Source: Bradyrhizobium sp. BR 10289
GTDB lineage: Bacteria > Pseudomonadota > Alphaproteobacteria > Rhizobiales > Xanthobacteraceae
NCBI RefSeq assembly: GCF_019455385.1
Contig: NZ_JACOFR010000038.1
Location: forward strand, 1 to 58,213
Length of the DNA stretch: 58,213 nucleotides
Direction of reading: 5' to 3'
Made by a program: the position numbers and the translations under genes. Below the pieces are notes generated by a model, which made no database searches, had not been told where the DNA came from, and worked only from the letters and a program-made list of their open reading frames with translations. Below are positions 51,361 to 58,213 of the stretch, piece after piece. The first letter of the stretch is position 1. Every line of letters begins with the position of its first letter.

Positions 51361-52581
51361 ATGAAAAACGCACTCACCAAACGCACCGCCGCCTCCGCGC
51401 TGGTTCTCGCGCTGTCGATCGCGACCGCCCAAGCCCAGAAGAAATACGATCCGGGCGCCTCCGACACCCAGATCAAGGTCGGCCAGACGGTGCCGCTCAG
51501 CGGTCCGGCCTCGGCCTATGCCGTGATCGGCAAGACCCAGGCCGCCTATATGAAGATGATCAACGATGAGGGCGGCGTGAACGGCCGCAAAGTCGAGCTG
51601 ATCCAGTATGACGATGCCTATTCGCCACCCAAGACCGTGGAGCAGACCCGCAGGCTGGTCGAGAGCGACGAGGTGCTGCTGACGTTCCAGATCATCGGCA
51701 CAGCGCCAAACGTCGCCGTACAGAAATATCTCAACGCCAAGAAGGTCCCGCAACTCTTCGCGGCGACGGGCGCCGCGCGCTTCACCGATCCGAAGAACTT
51801 TCCCTGGACGATGGGCTTCAACCCATCCTATCTCGTCGAGGGCCGGATTTATGCGCAGTATCTCCTGAAGAACCATCCGAACGCCAGGATCGGCGTGCTC
51901 TATCAGAACGACGATCTCGGCAAGGACTATCTCGCCGGCCTCAAGGCCGGTCTCGGCGACAAGGCGAAGATGGTCGTGGCCGAGACCTCGTACGAAATCA
52001 CCGAGCCGACGATCGACTCCCAGATCCTGCGGTTGAAAGACGCAGGGGCCGACGTCCTGTTCAGCGCCACGACACCGAAGCAGGCGGCGCAAGCGATCAA
52101 GAAGGTCGCCGAGATCGGCTGGAAGCCGCTGCACATCATCGACATCAACGCCTCCTCGGTGAGCGCCGTACTCAAGCCGGCCGGGCTCGACAACGCCAAG
52201 GGCGTCGTCAGCGTCGGCTACGTCAAGGATTCCGCCGATGCCGAATGGAAGGACGATCCCGGCATGAAACGCTATCTTGCCTTCATGGCGAAATATTACC
52301 CGGATGGCGATAAGGATTCGAATCTGAACGTCTACGGCTACATCACCGCCCAGCTTCTGGTGCAGGTCCTGAAGCAATGCGGCGATGATCTGACCCGCGA
52401 GAACGTGATGCGTCAGGCCGCCAACCTCAAGAACATCGAGCTCGATCTGACGCTGCCGGGTATTTCTGTCACGACGACGCCAACCGACTACCGCGTCAAC
52501 AAGCAGTTCCAGATGGTGCAATTCGACGGCCAACGGTGGCAGAAGCTCGGCGACATCATCACGGACGACGCGAAGGAGTGA
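51361..52581 (+). CDS. ABC transporter solute-binding protein, branched-chain amino-acid type
   Basis: 406 residues, signal peptide about 1-25 ending AQAQ. Peripla_BP_6 fold (DTQIKVGQTVPLSGPASAYA, INDEGGVNGRKVELIQYDDAYSPPKTVEQTRRLVE, GVLYQNDDLGKDYLAGLKAGL). A different subfamily from the proteins at 4882 and 47198. The ATG at 51361 has GGGA upstream; ATGs two codons earlier or a TTG at 51340 are alternatives. 21 bases after the Bug gene, so co-transcribed. No transport partners nearby. Confidence 0.9.
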   Translation: MKNALTKRTAASALVLALSIATAQAQKKYDPGASDTQIKVGQTVPLSGPASAYAVIGKTQAAYMKMINDEGGVNGRKVELIQYDDAYSPPKTVEQTRRLVESDEVLLTFQIIGTAPNVAVQKYLNAKKVPQLFAATGAARFTDPKNFPWTMGFNPSYLVEGRIYAQYLLKNHPNARIGVLYQNDDLGKDYLAGLKAGLGDKAKMVVAETSYEITEPTIDSQILRLKDAGADVLFSATTPKQAAQAIKKVAEIGWKPLHIIDINASSVSAVLKPAGLDNAKGVVSVGYVKDSADAEWKDDPGMKRYLAFMAKYYPDGDKDSNLNVYGYITAQLLVQVLKQCGDDLTRENVMRQAANLKNIELDLTLPGISVTTTPTDYRVNKQFQMVQFDGQRWQKLGDIITDDAKE

Positions 52582-52668
52582 GGCTGTCCGGTGAGGCGGT
52601 CCGATCTCCCCGCTTCCGCTCGCCTATGATCCGGCCATCCACCAGACATCGCAGTGAGGAGACGCGGA

Positions 52669-52689
52669 TGCCCGGGCTGAGCCCGGGCA
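52669..52689. terminator. Hairpin between convergent genes
   Basis: TGCCCGGG, loop CTGAG, CCCGGGCA: perfect 8-base stem in the 127-base gap between the binding protein gene and the leftward SRPBCC gene. No T-run, so bidirectional termination is probable but not certain. Confidence 0.5.
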
Positions 52690-52708
52690 CGACGACGGAG
52701 AGCGTGAC

Positions 52709-53200
52709 TTACCGCTTCATCCCACCCACATACGCCGCGAGCTTGTCCAGCGTCTGGTAGCCGTATTCGACGGCACCGAAACCGATCATGCCGTCGCGCT
52801 GTTCGGTGCTGGAGGCGAGCTGCCGCATCATCAGCACGGTCTTGCCGTTGGCCTGCTCGGCAAAGGTGACGGTGAAGCGGAACATGCCGGGATCCTCGTC
52901 CTGGTCGGCGCCGTGATCCATCTCCATCAGCGAGGGACGCTCGATGCGGCGGAAGCGCATCCGATTCGGATAGACGGTGCCGTCCGGCCCGATCATGTTG
53001 AAGCGCCAGACCCCGCCGACGCGCACGTCGATCTCGAAGGTCTCGAGCTTGAAACCCTTCGGCCCGAACCATTGCGGCAGATGCTTCGGATCGGACCAGG
53101 CCTCGAACACCAGATCGCGCGGCGCGTCGATGACGCGCGACATCACGATCTCGCGGTCGAGCGACCATTGCGACAAAGCGGGATTGGCAGAACTCGTCAT
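52709..53200 (-). CDS. SRPBCC (AHSA1/START-like) protein
   Basis: 163 residues. The pattern REIVMSRVIDAPRDLVFEAWSDPKHLPQWFGPKGF...GGVWRFNMIGPDG identifies an AHSA1-type helix-grip fold with a hydrophobic cavity. In this genus such proteins regularly follow an ArsR-family gene; function unknown. Starts 2 bases after the ArsR stop. Confidence 0.9.
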   Translation of the reverse strand: MTSSANPALSQWSLDREIVMSRVIDAPRDLVFEAWSDPKHLPQWFGPKGFKLETFEIDVRVGGVWRFNMIGPDGTVYPNRMRFRRIERPSLMEMDHGADQDEDPGMFRFTVTFAEQANGKTVLMMRQLASSTEQRDGMIGFGAVEYGYQTLDKLAAYVGGMKR

Positions 53201-53202
53201 CG

Positions 53203-53595
53203 TCAGGAACCTTTCCTTTTGGTTGTCTTGCTTGTCGTCTTGGACGGCCGCCTCGCAGCCTCCCTCTCCTTCTTGAGCTTCATCACGTAAGCCTCGAACC
53301 GGTCGAGCCGCGCCTCCCAGATCGCGCGTTGCTGCTGGAACCAGTCCTCCGCGCCGAGCAGCGCATCCGGGCTGAGACGGCAGGTGCGCACGCGGCCGGA
53401 TTTCTCGGACTGAACCAGCCCGCTCGTCTCCAGCACATGGATGTGTTTCATGAAGCTCGGCAGCGCCATGTCGAAGGGATCGGCGAGCTCGCCGACGGAG
53501 GCCTCGCCGGCGCACAGCCGCATCACGATGGCGCGCCGCGTGGGATCGGCAAGCGCCGCGAAGACCTGGTCGAGACGGGATAATTGGTTAGCCAT
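53203..53595 (-). CDS. ArsR-type winged-helix regulator
   Basis: 130 residues. HTH about 10-75 (DQVFAALADPTRRAIVMRLCAGEASVGELADPFDMALPSFMKHIHVLETSGLV). No metal-binding CxC is present, so it is a non-metal ArsR relative of the kind paired with SRPBCC proteins. The start codon lies inside one arm pair of an inverted repeat and no ribosome site is visible. Confidence 0.9.
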   Translation of the reverse strand: MANQLSRLDQVFAALADPTRRAIVMRLCAGEASVGELADPFDMALPSFMKHIHVLETSGLVQSEKSGRVRTCRLSPDALLGAEDWFQQQRAIWEARLDRFEAYVMKLKKEREAARRPSKTTSKTTKRKGS

Positions 53596-53653
53596 GGAGC
53601 TAACTATAAAGCTGCGCCTCGCCGGTGTCAATGATTGTTAGCCAAATGGCTAA
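53587..53653. promoter_or_regulatory. Two TTAGC inverted repeats around the arsR start
   Basis: GTTAGC-N6-GCTAAC (53587-53604) spans the arsR ATG, and TTAGCCA-AA-TGGCTAA (53638-53653) lies 43 bases upstream. Both share the half-site TTAGC. Consistent with an autoregulatory ArsR operator pair. Confidence 0.55.
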
Positions 53654-53773
53654 GTTAAATTGGAATGCCGCGGCCCTCCCACGGAACCCACAACGCGCAA
53701 TCGTGAATTGGGCCATCGCGCCCGCCCCGCTAAAGATGGATCGGGGGCGCACAAGCATGATTCATCAGAGCAC

Positions 53774-54946
53774 GTGCCGCCGATTGTCACCTCATCTCCG
53801 ATCACCCGGCGAAGCTTCGGCCAGGCTGCGCTCGTTCCCCTGGCCCTCGCGCTTGCGCCGCGGCGGGCATCGGCGGATTCCGACATGATCGCGCAGATGC
53901 GCGACATCGTCGGCGCGGAACTCGCGCCGACCGCGACGCCGGACCAGCCGGGCGGCCTCGCCGCCGCGCTCTATGCCGGCCACCACGTCGAGTTCTTCAC
54001 TTACGGTTTTGCCGACGATGCCACGCGGCGGCCGGTCACGCCGGACACGCTGTTCAACGTCGGCTCGCTGCGCAAGCCGTTCGAGGCGACGCTGGTCGCG
54101 CTCGGCACGCTCCGCGGCGAGCTGCGGCTCGACGATGCCTTGCCGAAATATCTGCCCGAGCTCACCGGCGACTATGTCCGCCGCGTCACCGTCGGCGAAC
54201 TCGCCACGCACACGTCCGGACTATTGCTGCCGACCGACCACCCGCCCTGGCCGAACGAGCAATATTCGCGCGCGCAGTTCGTCGACATGCTCAACGCCTG
54301 GAAGCCCGAGGCCGGCGAAGCGCCCGGCAAGCAGCGCATCTACAGCCATGCCGGCTACGTGCTGCTCCAGCTCGTGCTCGAGCGCTGCTATGGCATGCCG
54401 ATCGCAACACTGTTCGAGCAGCGCATCTTCAAGCCGCTCGGCATGCTGGCGACCTCGGTGCCGGATCGCGGCGAGGACAACCGCGCCGTCATGGACGCGG
54501 CCTGGATGCAGCGCGTGGTGCAGGGCTATTCCGACCAGGGCATGGCGATCGGGCCACCCGGCAACCAGCAGAGCTATTTCGACTTCCCCGGCACCGGCCA
54601 GATGTTCTCCTCGGCGCGGGATCTCTCGACCTTCATCGCGGCCTGCGTCAGCGGCCGGTCGGTCGATCCGCAGTTGCGCGAGGCGTTGCGGATGACGCAG
54701 CACGAGGTCTTCCGCGTCGACGACAAGTTCGGGCAAGGCATGGCCTGGGAGACCGTGCACCTGCCCGACGTCACGATCGTCGACAAGCCGGGCGGCCTCA
54801 ACAATGCCTCCGGCTATCTCGGCCTCATGCCGGCGCGGCGGATCGGCATCGTGCTGCTGGCCAATCGCGGCGAATACCCGCACGAGATCGCCCGCTATAA
54901 GATCCTGCCCGCGCTGGCGCGCCTCCTGGCGACACACGCAGGCTGA
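53774..54946 (+). CDS. Exported serine hydrolase (beta-lactamase class C fold)
   Basis: 390 residues from a GTG at 53774. Twin-arginine signal ITRRSFGQAALVPLALALA. Serine-beta-lactamase fold with SxxK as SLRK (nucleophile Ser), the Tyr motif as YSHAGY rather than YxN, and KPGG where KTG is usual. These variants are typical of esterase or peptidase-like members rather than true beta-lactamases. The frame stays open to an ATG at 53660 but that would precede the Tat signal by about 45 residues. Start uncertain. Confidence 0.82.
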   Translation: MPPIVTSSPITRRSFGQAALVPLALALAPRRASADSDMIAQMRDIVGAELAPTATPDQPGGLAAALYAGHHVEFFTYGFADDATRRPVTPDTLFNVGSLRKPFEATLVALGTLRGELRLDDALPKYLPELTGDYVRRVTVGELATHTSGLLLPTDHPPWPNEQYSRAQFVDMLNAWKPEAGEAPGKQRIYSHAGYVLLQLVLERCYGMPIATLFEQRIFKPLGMLATSVPDRGEDNRAVMDAAWMQRVVQGYSDQGMAIGPPGNQQSYFDFPGTGQMFSSARDLSTFIAACVSGRSVDPQLREALRMTQHEVFRVDDKFGQGMAWETVHLPDVTIVDKPGGLNNASGYLGLMPARRIGIVLLANRGEYPHEIARYKILPALARLLATHAG

Positions 54947-54959
54947 CCTTCAACGTGCC

Positions 54960-55664
54960 TCAGACCGAGCGCGTCAATCCGCCGTCGACGCGGATGTTCT
55001 GGCCGGTGATGTAGGCCGCACCGTCGGACGCCAGGAACGAGACCGTCGCCGCGATCTCCTCGACCTTGCCGTAGCGCTTCATCGGCACGCTGTCGCGGCG
55101 CGCGTCGGTCTGCGGCAGGCTGTCGATCCAGCCCGGCAGCACGTTGTTCATGCGGATATTGTCGGCGGCATGGGTGTCGGTGAAGATCTTCGTGAAGGCG
55201 GCAAGGCCGGCGCGGAACACCGCGGAGGTCGGAAACATTGCGCTCGGCTCGAACGCCCAGGCGGTCGAGATGTTGATGATGGCGCCACCCTTCTGCGCCT
55301 GCATCACCGGCGTCACCAGCCTGACAGGACGGATTACGTTGAGCAGATAAGTGTCGAGGCCGGCGTGCCACTGCTCGTCGGTAATCTCGGTGATCGGCGC
55401 GCGCGGGCCGTGGCCGGCGCTGTTGACGAGCACGTCGATGCGCCCCCATTTTGCAAGCGCGCCATCGACCAGGCGCTTCAGATCGTCGTTCGACTTGTTG
55501 GAGCCGGTGACGCCAAAGCCGCCGAGCTCGGCCGCCAGCGCCTCGCCCTTGCCGGAGGACGACAGGATCCCGACGCGAAATCCGTCCGCGGCAAGGCGCC
55601 GTGCGGCCCCCGCCCCCATGCCGCTGCCGCCTGCGGTGACGAGTGCGACCTTCTCTGCTGCCAT
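54960..55664 (-). CDS. SDR-fold protein lacking catalytic Tyr and Lys
   Basis: 234 residues with the SDR Rossmann motif TAGGSGMGAG, LVNSAGHGP and the C-terminal DGGLTRSV. Where classical SDRs read YxxxK, this reads SAVFRAGLAAFTK: the Tyr position is Ser and the Lys position is Arg. The catalytic serine (NISTAWAF) remains. It may be a binding or regulatory protein, or use another mechanism. Convergent with the serine hydrolase gene. Confidence 0.85.
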   Translation of the reverse strand: MAAEKVALVTAGGSGMGAGAARRLAADGFRVGILSSSGKGEALAAELGGFGVTGSNKSNDDLKRLVDGALAKWGRIDVLVNSAGHGPRAPITEITDEQWHAGLDTYLLNVIRPVRLVTPVMQAQKGGAIINISTAWAFEPSAMFPTSAVFRAGLAAFTKIFTDTHAADNIRMNNVLPGWIDSLPQTDARRDSVPMKRYGKVEEIAATVSFLASDGAAYITGQNIRVDGGLTRSV

Positions 55665-55785
55665 GACCGATCATCCTCTGTGCTATCGTTGAGGCGAGCC
55701 CAAGTTCAGTCTGCCATGGCCCAGCCTCGCGTGGAGCCTTCTACCGCCGGGCCTGCCGGCAGGTCCATCGCCGAAAGCATCCGTC

Positions 55786-56625
55786 ATGAGTGATCTGCAA
55801 ATCCGCAATTTGCGCCCCGAGGAGATCGCCCTCGCCGCCGACTGGGCTGCCGCCGAGGGCTGGAATCCTGGCCTCTCGGACGCCGCCTGCTTCGCTGTCC
55901 CCGACGCGCAAGGCTTCTTCGTCGGCGAGATCGACGGCGAACCGGTCGCGACAATCTCCTGCGTCAATTACGATGATCGCTTCGCCTTCCTCGGCTTCTA
56001 CATCGTGCGCGAAGGTTTTCGCGGCAGAGGCCACGGCCTGCGAATCTGGAACGCAGCGATCGCCCATGCGCGCCCGCGCATCATCGGCCTCGACGGCGTC
56101 GTCGCGCAGCAGGACAATTACAACAAATCCGGTTTCCAGCTGGCCTACGCCAATATCCGCTACGGCGGCAGCGTTGCCGCGCCGCCTGCGCCTGGAGACA
56201 TCGTCCCGCTCGACACGATTCCGTTCGCGCTGGTGGAAGCCGATGACGCCACGGTCTTCCCCGCGCGACGTAGCACCTTCCTGCGCGCCTGGATCAACAC
56301 ATCGGGCCATGTCGGCCGCGCGCTCATGCGCGACGGCAAGCTCGCCGCATGGGGCGTGATCCGGCCGTGCCGGACGGGCCACAAGATCGGACCGCTCGTC
56401 GCCGACGATCGCGCTGCGGCGGAAAAGGTGGTGCTTGCCCTGCTGGCAAGCGCGGGGGGCGGGCAAGTCTTTCTCGATGTCCCCGCCGTCAACCGCGAAG
56501 CCATCGCGCTCGCGGAATCATTCGGCCTCAAGCCCGTCTTCGAGACGGCGCGGATGTACACAGGCGCAATCCCGCCGCTGCGGGTCGACCGCGTCTTCGG
56601 CGTGACGAGTTTCGAGCTCGGCTAG
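55786..56625 (+). CDS. GNAT family acetyltransferase with C-terminal extension
   Basis: 279 residues. N-terminal GNAT domain about 3-130 with acetyl-CoA loop REGFRGRGHGLRIW (RGxGxG-type). The second half (about 140-279) is a further GNAT-like domain of the YitH type (GPLVADDRAAAEKVVLALLA, FGLKPVFETARMYTG). Substrate unknown. Single gene. Confidence 0.85.
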   Translation: MSDLQIRNLRPEEIALAADWAAAEGWNPGLSDAACFAVPDAQGFFVGEIDGEPVATISCVNYDDRFAFLGFYIVREGFRGRGHGLRIWNAAIAHARPRIIGLDGVVAQQDNYNKSGFQLAYANIRYGGSVAAPPAPGDIVPLDTIPFALVEADDATVFPARRSTFLRAWINTSGHVGRALMRDGKLAAWGVIRPCRTGHKIGPLVADDRAAAEKVVLALLASAGGGQVFLDVPAVNREAIALAESFGLKPVFETARMYTGAIPPLRVDRVFGVTSFELG

Positions 56626-56631
56626 CGCCGC

Positions 56632-57105
56632 TCAATAGCAGCGCATGATGTTGACGGTGTGCTCGCCGCCACCGCGGCCGGGCACCGTCACCTGCTCAGT
56701 CGGGCAGCTCGACACATAGGGCCGGTCGGACGGCACGACGTTCGGCGGGTAGCGATGCGTCCAGTCCCAGGGAACGTCATAGGTGTAGGTGTAGCGCACG
56801 TCCTCGGAGACGCGTTGTCCCATATCGACAAAGGGCTGGTTGTCGTTTCCGGCGCTGTATCCGCCATAATAGAACCCGCCGCCGCCCGGCCAATAGACCC
56901 AGGGCGCGTTGCGGCCGCGGAACCGGGCACCGGAAGCGATCGGCGGACGCGCCACCGGGCCGGAAGGCGGAGCAGCGCCCACGACACCATGCGGCGCGGC
57001 GCCGCCGGGCCTGGCAAAGCTGTCACTGGGGCTGAGGAGCAGCGCGGCTGCGCTGAGCGAGGCGAACAGCGCCCCGAATGATCGGCCATGTGATCTGGAC
57101 ATCAT
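56632..57105 (-). CDS. Secreted protein, Gly/Pro/Tyr-rich, unknown
   Basis: 157 residues, signal peptide about 1-32, then a Pro/Gly-rich low-complexity stretch (about 33-60) and a C-terminal part with several Tyr and two Cys (SSCPTEQVTVPGRGG...MRCY). No family recognised. The start is one of two adjacent ATGs (57105 or 57102). Bases 57106-57388 upstream hold no other gene; they contain both divergent promoters. Confidence 0.72.
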   Translation of the reverse strand: MMSRSHGRSFGALFASLSAAALLLSPSDSFARPGGAAPHGVVGAAPPSGPVARPPIASGARFRGRNAPWVYWPGGGGFYYGGYSAGNDNQPFVDMGQRVSEDVRYTYTYDVPWDWTHRYPPNVVPSDRPYVSSCPTEQVTVPGRGGGEHTVNIMRCY

Positions 57106-57388
57106 GATACGCACCAACTCGTTTGGGTTTCCGCGGCTCCCCACCGCACGCTAGGCCGGGCCCTCACCCACCCGCAAACGTATAATTAATTATTGGTTAA
57201 GGCACTGGATAAGCAGGGAACAGGGTGCGGCAGAACGCCCGGAATTCCGGCTTGATTCCAAGCACTTCGTTCCGGTTACGGCACTTCATAACCAGTTGAT
57301 CGGAGTTGATCGCCTTGCCCCCCGATCGGTCCGGAACGCTCCCCCATCGCATTCGTTGGGCCCCGGCAAGAAGCAAGGAGCATCTCGA

Positions 57389-57682
57389 ATGCAGAACAAG
57401 TCAAAACTCCTCTGCGTGATCACCGCATCACTCGTCGCGGGCGCTTCGGCGGCGTCGGCGCAGGAGTACGCCCAAGGTTACGGCTGGAGCGGACGGCGCG
57501 TCGGCTGGGATCGCACCGCCCCCGCCTATGAGCCGGTTCAGCCCCGCGCCTACTATCCGGACACCGCGGGACCGTATGGCGCACTCAACGGCTCCAACCA
57601 TCCGGCACCGAGCTCGACGCAGGGTGACGTCGGCCCCGAAGGCAACAACAACGGCACGCTCACCGGCGTCTATCGCTGGTAG
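57389..57682 (+). CDS. Small secreted protein, unknown
   Basis: 97 residues, signal peptide about 1-25 (CVITASLVAGASAASAQ), then a Tyr/Pro/Gly-rich mature part ending GTLTGVYRW. AAGGAG 8 bases before the ATG and a strong terminator 20 bases past the stop show a stand-alone gene. No family recognised. Confidence 0.75.
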   Translation: MQNKSKLLCVITASLVAGASAASAQEYAQGYGWSGRRVGWDRTAPAYEPVQPRAYYPDTAGPYGALNGSNHPAPSSTQGDVGPEGNNNGTLTGVYRW

Positions 57683-57701
57683 CGCGTGAGTGTCGTTGAA
57701 G

Positions 57702-57734
57702 GGCCCGCCGCTCCACCGGAGCGGCGGGCCTTTT
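57702..57734 (+). terminator. Rho-independent terminator
   Basis: Perfect 13-base stem (GGCCCGCCGCTCC with GGAGCGGCGGGCC), loop ACC, followed by TTTT. Ends the gene at 57389-57682. Confidence 0.92.
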
Positions 57735-57809
57735 GCTTGCGGCGTGTTCTTGCTGTGAAGAGGCGACGCCTCCGCCCTTTCTTCGTCATGACAAAGCCCC
57801 ACTCCATGA

Positions 57810-57943
57810 CCGTCACCCTGAGGTGGCCGCTTCTTCAGCGGCCCTCGAAGGGCGACGCCCCGGCTACATCAGCGGGGCCGCTCATCCTTCGAGGCTTCCC
57901 ATGCGCCGCTTCGCGACGCATGGCGCGCACCTCAGGATGACGG
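57810..57943. repeat. Palindromic repeat, family E
   Basis: Terminal 15-base arms CCGTCACCCTGAGGT and ACCTCAGGATGACGG pair with one mismatch. Inside are secondary stems with CCTCGAAGG and CATGCGC cores. No coding potential. Confidence 0.8.
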
Positions 57944-57970
57944 AACGGATATTTCCTCTGCGGAGGGATG

Positions 57971-58030
57971 CTGGATTGCTTCCGCCTTCGCCAAGGCTTC
58001 GGCGGACAAGTCGCTACGCTCGCAATGACG
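57971..58030. repeat. Palindromic repeat, family B (partial second copy)
   Basis: Contains CTGGATTGCTTC and CGCTACGCTCGCAATGACG, matching the right half of 23600-23687, with an inserted TCCGCC...GGCGGA hairpin. Bases 58031-58213 to the window end show no gene or clear signal. Confidence 0.65.
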
Positions 58031-58213
58031 ACGTAGAGACGTCCGGGCTACAACCCCTTGCGTTGCCCGACGGGCAAAACACCCCAGCGATGGGGCAATA
58101 CCCATCGCCAAAAATATTCTACTTTACCGAAATTCGGAAATGACGTACACATCACGTTAACCCGGCCCAAGGAAGAGGGCGTATCGCGATCGTCACGAAC
58201 GCGGGCTGGGGGG

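Noticed and set aside
53774..54946. Possible antibiotic-resistance beta-lactamase
   Set aside because: The Tyr and KTG motifs are altered (YSH, KPGG) and the protein fits the broad serine hydrolase group; resistance cannot be claimed.
1..58213. CRISPR arrays, insertion sequences, prophage genes, riboswitches
   Set aside because: No regularly spaced direct repeats, transposase, phage proteins or recognisable riboswitch cores were seen; the only repeats are short dispersed palindromes.

Overview
The window is high-GC chromosomal DNA of an alphaproteobacterium, most likely Bradyrhizobium or a close relative. The evidence is the gene content (many IclR, LysR, TetR and GntR regulators, orphan solute-binding proteins and PAS hybrid kinases), the coding style, and several families of palindromic intergenic repeats of the kind that litter Bradyrhizobium genomes. 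Examples are the element with half-sites CGGAAAA and TTTTCCG seen twice, and the 'gtcattgcgag/ctcgcaatgac' element. I see no prophage, insertion sequence, integrase, CRISPR array, rRNA or replication origin. The genus is an inference, not proven from a marker gene.

Layout. 0-8 kb: MgtE magnesium transporter, two tandem polysaccharide deacetylases, small hypotheticals, an orphan branched-chain-type solute-binding protein, and a divergent pair of DJ-1/PfpI proteins (an isonitrile-hydratase-like enzyme and a GlxA-type AraC regulator). 8-20 kb: tRNA-Leu(GAG), a lone FliN-like domain, LipB, a stand-alone DnaB-like ATPase, a tautomerase divergent from a LysR regulator, a GbsR-DUF4166-TIGR01777 operon with a palindrome over its start codon, a PAS hybrid kinase, acylphosphatase plus PEP-mutase-family enzyme, and a biotin-dependent acyl-CoA carboxylase alpha subunit. 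20-31 kb: a zinc metallopeptidase (probable TTG start), a second PAS hybrid kinase, then the most interesting block: EamA protein, sensor kinase, sigma-54 response regulator, a near-consensus sigma-54 promoter with two upstream dyads, two related double-repeat proteins of unknown function, an MFS transporter and an ArsB-like transporter.

31-40 kb: a probable L-idonate/gluconate catabolic locus (MFS transporter and GntR repressor diverging from an enolase-superfamily dehydratase, a gluconate 5-dehydrogenase-like SDR and L-idonate 5-dehydrogenase), then a DUF3280 lipoprotein-like protein beside a NarL-type two-component pair. 40-49 kb: an aromatic catabolism region (extradiol dioxygenase, IclR regulator, MhpA-like hydroxylase, fumarylacetoacetate-hydrolase-family enzyme, solute-binding protein), interrupted by TetR, WYL and SnoaL-like genes and by a decayed copy of the IclR gene. 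49-58 kb: a second IclR regulator with two further binding proteins, an ArsR/SRPBCC pair, a Tat-exported serine hydrolase, an SDR lacking its catalytic Tyr and Lys, a GNAT acetyltransferase and small secreted proteins.

The main candidate for an undescribed system is the 23.7-31.0 kb block. A membrane kinase and NtrC-type activator appear to drive, through sigma-54, a pair of proteins each made of two copies of a small beta-rich repeat (one exported, one cytoplasmic), plus two membrane transporters. The promoter and dyads are read directly from the sequence; the regulatory link and function are inferred.
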